From the NCBI GenBank assembly GCA_947247005.1, contig OX365948.1:6882001-6946000 (forward strand): DNA of 64,000 nt, in the 5' to 3' direction. The notes below the pieces were generated by a model. That model did not search any database. It saw only the letters and a list, made by a program, of their open reading frames with translations, and was not told the DNA's origin. Positions 59,571 through 64,000 of this stretch are shown here, one piece after another. The DNA comes from Spisula solida (lineage: Eukaryota; Mollusca; Bivalvia; Venerida; Mactridae). Position numbers and translations under genes: made by a program. Numbering within the stretch: position 1 is the first letter of the stretch; each line of letters starts with the position of its first letter.

Positions 59571-61413
59571 TTATCTTCTTCGAAATCCAATGAATCTCCG
59601 ACTCATTGCACCGGGTCTTCTCATGAAAAATGTCATTGGAGGACGACCAAATGGTGGCATCATACCCGGCCTACCAGGCCTTGGTCCTCCTCCACGCATA
59701 CTCATGCCCGGCATCATACCGCGTCCCATTCCAGGAGGGCCGCCCGCTCCCATATCCGCACCGATTCCTCCACCCATACCTCCACCCATACCTCCACCCA
59801 TACCTCCACCCGGACCCATACCAGCACCCATACCAGCACCCATACCACCACCCGGACCCATACCACCACCCATACCCGGACCCATACCACCACCCATACC
59901 CGAACCCATACCACCACCCATACCCGAACCCATACCACCACCCATACCCGAACCCATACCACCACCACCCATACCTGAACCCATACCACCACCAATACCC
60001 GAGCCCATACCACCACCCATACCCGAACCCATACCACCACCCATACCCGAAACAATACCACCACCCATACCCGAACCCATGCCACCACGAGAACTCATAC
60101 TTGCACCAAACCCACTACCCCCTGGAGGCCTTCTAGATTCTGTTTCTCTTCCTCCTCTCATACTGCGACTGGATGAATCAAAACCCCTGTCCATTGTCGA
60201 AGGTCTAAAATCTGAACCAGACCGACTCCTAAAATCTGAGCCTCTACCCATTGCTCCTGAACTTATACCCGTGTCCATACCTGGACCACGTGATCGTGAA
60301 CCCCTAGGTGGAAAGTCTGAGGGTGGACTACCGCCAGGCAATCTACCGGGTGGAGGAAATCTGCCAGACTCTGGTGTAGAAAATCTATCAAATCCTGGCC
60401 GGTCAGCACCACTAAACCCAAAACGTGAGCTAGACGTCTCCATACCTCGGCCTCCCTGAGACCTGTCTGAGCCTCTTGAACCTTGCATTTCACCAAAACC
60501 ACCAGGTGTCGACCCTCCCATTGTACTTCCCCGCATAGATGAATCAAACCTCGAACGATCAAAGTCGGGAATACCAAAGTCTCGAGATCCTCCTTGCTGG
60601 CCAAACCTAGAACGAGGAATTTCCCCCGCTGAAGAGCCAGTAAAGCCACCCCCATTCATTGGTGCTCCTGAAAATCTTGGTCGTGTTTGAGAGCCTGTAC
60701 GATCACCTGGGAATCCACCTGGTCTGGATGATCTGCCAGGAAAAGCACCAGGTCCTGTTGGAGCATCCGGAAATCCATCAGACCGAGAAGGCGGACTCGG
60801 GAAACCACTGGGTCCGGATTGAGAGCGTGAACCACCAGAACTAGGTGGTGAGCTTTGGAAACCACGAGGTCCGGGTTGCGAGCCACCTGGACCACCAGAA
60901 CGAGTAGATGAGTCAGAAAAACCACCAGATCCAGACTGAAATCCTAGAAAGTCAGTTTGCGGATTAGGAAAGCCTCCGGATCCCATTGGTGATCTAGGCG
61001 GTGACCCAGGGAACCCGCTTGGTGTGTCTGAAGGTGCTCTAGATGGTTGTCCTAAAGACGGCATTCTATCAAAAGAAGGTGTGTCCAATGAACTACCAAA
61101 TGATGATATAGAACTTGAAGATGGCCCGCCGCCTCGTGGGTCACTAAAACTAGAGAAACCATCCCCTGTTGAACCGCTGTTACTTGTTTCTGAACCAGCA
61201 TTTCTGCTGAGACCTAACACTTGTGGGCTTAGTCCGGAACTGAAACCGTCTGCTGCACTACCGATTGCTGCATCAAAACTTGATGGTAGAGACGACGGTG
61301 TGTTTGGATTAGATGCATCGTTGAGACCGAAAGCCGGTTGAGAAGGCATTTGTGAGACACCATCTATAGCCAACAATTCTATGTCGAAAATCAGCGTGGA
61401 TGAAGGTGGGATA
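59571..61413 (-). CDS. FKBP gene, last coding exon (low-complexity tail)
   Basis: Completes the FK domain ([18 protein letters not shown]), then encodes about 595 residues. The first two thirds are Ser/Gly/Pro/Phe/Arg-rich with repeated SGGF, GPGGF and SRFG-like patches. The next part (about 60,090-59,740) is a 24-base repeat encoding [12 protein letters not shown] units. The end is Met/Pro/Arg-rich and stops after FRRR. Overlapping frames on the + strand (Pro- and His-rich) are shadows of the repeat. Confidence 0.88.
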
Positions 61414-62764
61414 GTGTCAACAGTTAAGGAACATATTGTATTGTAACTCGAGCATTGTTAAAAGTCTGGGATAATTGGAACACTCACATAGTTGAGAGTA
61501 CATTTGTATTGTTGAATAAACAATAAAAGCGCGCATTAGAGTGTACTTAGTGTTACATTGCAGATGACTGATGAATATTTTAACGCCAATATTGACCAGC
61601 TGGTAAAACATATACCTTGTGAAGTGAAGTTAGACAGATTATTGTTGTAGTTCATAATTAAGTTTTAAAAGCAAAGGCATCTAAAATAGCTGGATATATT
61701 CTTATGAAATGGCTTTCTTACTACAAATGTACCACTTGAATGGATAAAAACGAGCCATTTTAAAAACCATGTAGAATCTATATGATATCTTAACAAATAT
61801 AAGTGACTTAAGCGAATGGAAACGAGTCCTTCATTGACAAACACAATTATGAACGGTCGTTACCATAGTAACCATATTAAGTGTACGTGTTTATGTCATT
61901 AATTCTCATTGGTGATCTAAAATTGCAAAGAAAACTGAATTGTGATGAATATCACTTTTTCTGATTGGATCGTATTTGAATATTCTGACACGTGATATTA
62001 AGTTCGGCCTTAGTAGAATTCTATTAATTCTGTCGTGCAATTTCAAGTATAAATGTACATAAAAACTATTCAATTTTGCATGAAATTCGTATTTTCGGAA
62101 ATCATGTGACCGGTGTATTTAGTTTAGTTGGATGGTTGTATAGGAGAGATCATGTTTGTATACAGCGGCAATCATAACACCAGGTAGCTATTGGTGTATG
62201 ATAGGTTTTTATTGTTCATTTATCCAATAGATTGCCGGTGAGCATTTTGCATATGAATACAGTGATCTGTCCTATATGATGGTTAAAATAGGTTTCATGA
62301 AAAGGATATGTTGGCGGATAGCCAGCTGCACCGTAAGCGTCCTCTGGAGCAACCTCTAACTCTGCTCGCTCACCAACCTTCATCTGAAATCACAATAATC
62401 GACGTGTCTAAAAGCATACTTGCTGAATTCCATAAATTCACTATAAATTGAATATTATTATTTGTTTGTGGTTTCTTTTCGTTTGAAAAGTGCTGAGATT
62501 TAGGTATGGCAACATATGTAATAATTATGTAAAGGGTTAAAACTATACAATAATACAAAGTATTTCTTTATACGCTACGGTATGCACATTTATTGCAAAA
62601 AGCTGATACCATAGCCAGAGTACATCGTGTTATTTACAAATTCCATACCGTAGCAACGCCAGCGTCCCAACCTCGGATGACCTCTCCCATTTCAAGACGG
62701 AATTTAAATGGTTCATTTCGATCACGTGATGAATCAAACTTTTCTCCATTTGATTGTAGTTTTC
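59571..62764 (-). CDS. FKBP-type peptidyl-prolyl isomerase with long low-complexity tail (3' part)
   Basis: Exons in window: 62764-62649, 62383-62310, 61413-59571. Earlier exons lie beyond 64,000. The visible part begins at the middle of an FK domain: [55 protein letters not shown]. Binding-pocket residues corresponding to FKBP12 F36, D37, R42, F46, V55, I56, W59, Y82, I91 and F99 are all present. The ATMKVGE string favours FKBP51/52 domain 1 over FKBP12. No TPR repeats follow. Instead about 600 residues of Gly/Ser/Pro/Phe/Arg and then Gly/Met-rich sequence end in a basic FRRR tail. Expected activity is proline isomerisation. Location and the role of the tail are unknown. Confidence 0.9.
59740..60090 (-). 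repeat. 24-bp coding minisatellite (Gly-Met repeats)
   Basis: On the + strand it reads CCCATACCACCACCCATACC-like units of 12/24 bases. In the gene's frame it encodes GGGMGSGM repeats. Length polymorphism between alleles is likely (inference). Confidence 0.9.
61414..62309 (-). other. U12-type AT-AC intron in the FKBP gene
   Basis: The intron starts ATATCCTTTT (62,309-62,300), the U12 AT-AC donor consensus, and ends GACAC (61,418-61,414). A perfect U12 branch site TTCCTTAAC lies at 61,431-61,423, with the branch A ten bases from the 3' end. There is no usable GT donor at the exon end. Removing exactly these 896 bases joins CCA-AC to T-ATC and restores PPTIPP, the conserved loop of the FK domain. 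Minor-spliceosome processing is therefore strongly supported. Confidence 0.92.
62310..62383 (-). CDS. FKBP gene, middle exon
   Basis: Acceptor TGATTTCAG, phase 0. Encodes [24 protein letters not shown] plus AC, the first two bases of a Thr codon. The exon ends at an AT-AC donor, not GT. Confidence 0.9.
62649..62764 (-). CDS. FKBP gene, first exon in window
   Basis: Acceptor TATTACAG, donor GTATGG. It starts with the last two bases of a Gly codon and encodes [16 protein letters not shown] through to RGWDAGVAT, the core of the FK domain, including the Trp at the base of the pocket. The following 265-base intron is a normal GT-AG intron. Confidence 0.9.
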
Positions 62765-62899
62765 CTGTAATACATAATTAGTTTTTTTGTGTGAATATCT
62801 TCAGTTATTAAAAATGTTTCTTACTTATCAGTATTTTAGTGCATAAAAGACATATGCACATGGTTTCAGTATTTGCTAAGTCCTTACACATTGAATTAC

Positions 62900-63072
62900 C
62901 AAATACAAAGAGAAGGTAGTGTAGCGGCCAACTTTGCCCGCGACGGATATGACGTTACGAAAGCTGGTTCCCAGTTTTCTGCAGCTGTCACAACAAACAT
63001 GGATAGCAGTCCATGTGACATCATATCCGTTGCGGCTAAATATGGCCGCTGTACTACCTTCTCTTTATATAG
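62900..63072. repeat. Foldback element (MITE-like)
   Basis: Arms AAGAGAAGGTAGTGTAGCGG and GGATATGACGTTAC pair with GTGACATCATATCC and CCGCTGTACTACCTTCTCTT. It lies upstream of the FKBP exon in window, in an intron. The frame at 62,873-63,160 is a consequence of the arms. Confidence 0.75.
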
Positions 63073-63725
63073 AGTACCCTCAGATAATTTGAAACCAAGT
63101 TCCTATGTCCTTTGTTGCCTGTACCGTAGTATGCAGTTTTTAAAGAATACCATACTGTAGTAATGGCTTCCCAATTCTTGACATATCAAATTTAGTAACG
63201 CGAAAGTAAACGACAGGAACCTCATGAAATGTTGCATACATTGCATTTTCAAGTAGATCCCGAAGGGATGCAACTCCAGTCTCTACCATGACGTTAAAGC
63301 ATGTACATGTAGTTAACTTCACCAGTAACTAAAATCATCACTGTTCCGTGACGTGATAAGGTATTTCTATTAAAAATAAAATTGACGAAAATAATATTTT
63401 AAAACTCCACGAAATTGAATCCCTTCGGTCACATGCTTTTACAGTAATCGACAGGAAGTTCATGAAATTGCTGAAGAAACTTAATATTCAAACTGAACAT
63501 ATCCCGCGGTACCCTATGTCGTAGTCTCAGTCATAACAACTGTTAACTACAAAGACCAAAGAAAGCTAGAAGGCTATTGGGTTATCTAATTTCAAATATA
63601 TTTCATACAATTTATACTGTCAATGCTAATGTGAATACTCCTGGGTGTCTGTGATATAAATGTGTCATGATGTATTAGGTAAACCATCAGCGACTACATA
63701 TGGACTGCCAGTTACTCCCCACACG

Positions 63726-63828
63726 CGTATGTGAGTGCTTTAACTGTACCGGGAACTAGTATACATACTGTCCAATCTGTGAGTGCTTTATCTGTACTGG
63801 GAACCAGTATACATACTGTCCAATCAGT
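63726..63828 (+). repeat. 51-bp tandem duplication
   Basis: GTGAGTGCTTTAACTGTACC and the following ATACATACTGTCCAATC are repeated once with minor changes. 63,075-63,720 and 63,830-64,000 show no exon that I can recognise. They probably belong to an FKBP intron. Confidence 0.85.
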
Positions 63829-64000
63829 CATATTTGAGGGCATCAAAGTTCGTCGATTGTTGTAAATAATCTAAATATGACTGTTTCTAAGGATCGAGCA
63901 TTGGAAGGTTTAAAACATTAAAGGAAACACCATAGTGTCGTATTTTAAAAGTCAATTAATCACGAAAATGAATTTCCGAAAACAATGAAAATGTATCGCT

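Noticed and set aside
59403..60459. Plus-strand Pro-rich and His/Thr-rich ORFs (up to 299 codons)
   Set aside because: They are the antisense of the Gly-Met repeat in the FKBP tail exon, which has splice, phase and domain support on the - strand.
62873..63160. 95-codon ORF upstream of the FKBP exon
   Set aside because: It lies across a foldback repeat on the opposite strand from the gene and has no family resemblance.

Overview
This is eukaryotic DNA: AT-rich, gene-poor and full of fossil transposons, minisatellites and foldback repeats, with split genes whose introns run to several kilobases. The repeat style (terminal-inverted-repeat elements with satellite cores, tRNA-like repeat heads, non-LTR tails ending in short tandem repeats, elements ending in GTCGAGCT) suggests a marine invertebrate, most likely a bivalve mollusc. 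That assignment is inference, since no host gene here fixes the species.

From 1 to about 36,000 I see no convincing host gene. The region is a tandem segmental duplication of a noncoding unit, here called W-Y1-Y2-X. X copies lie at about 240-4140, 12,400-13,900 and 27,830-30,960. Y1 lies at 7385-8940 and 17,930-22,440, Y2 at 9140-10,680 and 24,460-26,075, and W at 14,520-17,930 and 35,640-35,980. Copies differ mainly by mobile insertions. These include an element with a 9-bp target duplication and an undisturbed paralogous empty site, a nested 966-bp element with an 8-bp duplication, two palindrome-bearing elements, a TA-flanked element encoding a transposase-like helix-turn-helix fragment, and a 3.8-kb foldback element with a 42-bp minisatellite core. 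A two-orientation array of a 16-bp motif fills 5920-7240.

From 39,071 to 57,536 on the + strand lies an eight-exon gene. Its exon phases close exactly to a 398-residue protein with a CEP95-like N-terminal domain, a basic 20-residue repeat and a C-terminal coiled coil. Its 8.65-kb first intron holds a young 3.95-kb element (436-bp inverted repeats, 6-bp target duplication). Each inverted repeat of that element carries a YY1-like motif and a strong splice donor facing inward, opposite convergent internal exons. Other introns contain a Tc1-like fragment, a non-LTR 3' end and a long dispersed repeat.

From 62,764 down to 59,571 on the - strand are the last three coding exons of an FKBP-type peptidyl-prolyl isomerase whose FK domain resembles FKBP51/52 domain 1. 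A roughly 600-residue Gly/Ser/Pro/Met/Phe-rich tail follows the domain. The last intron has a textbook U12-type AT-AC structure (ATATCCTTTT donor, TTCCTTAAC branch site, AC end), which is the strongest single observation in the window. The 5' part of this gene lies beyond position 64,000.
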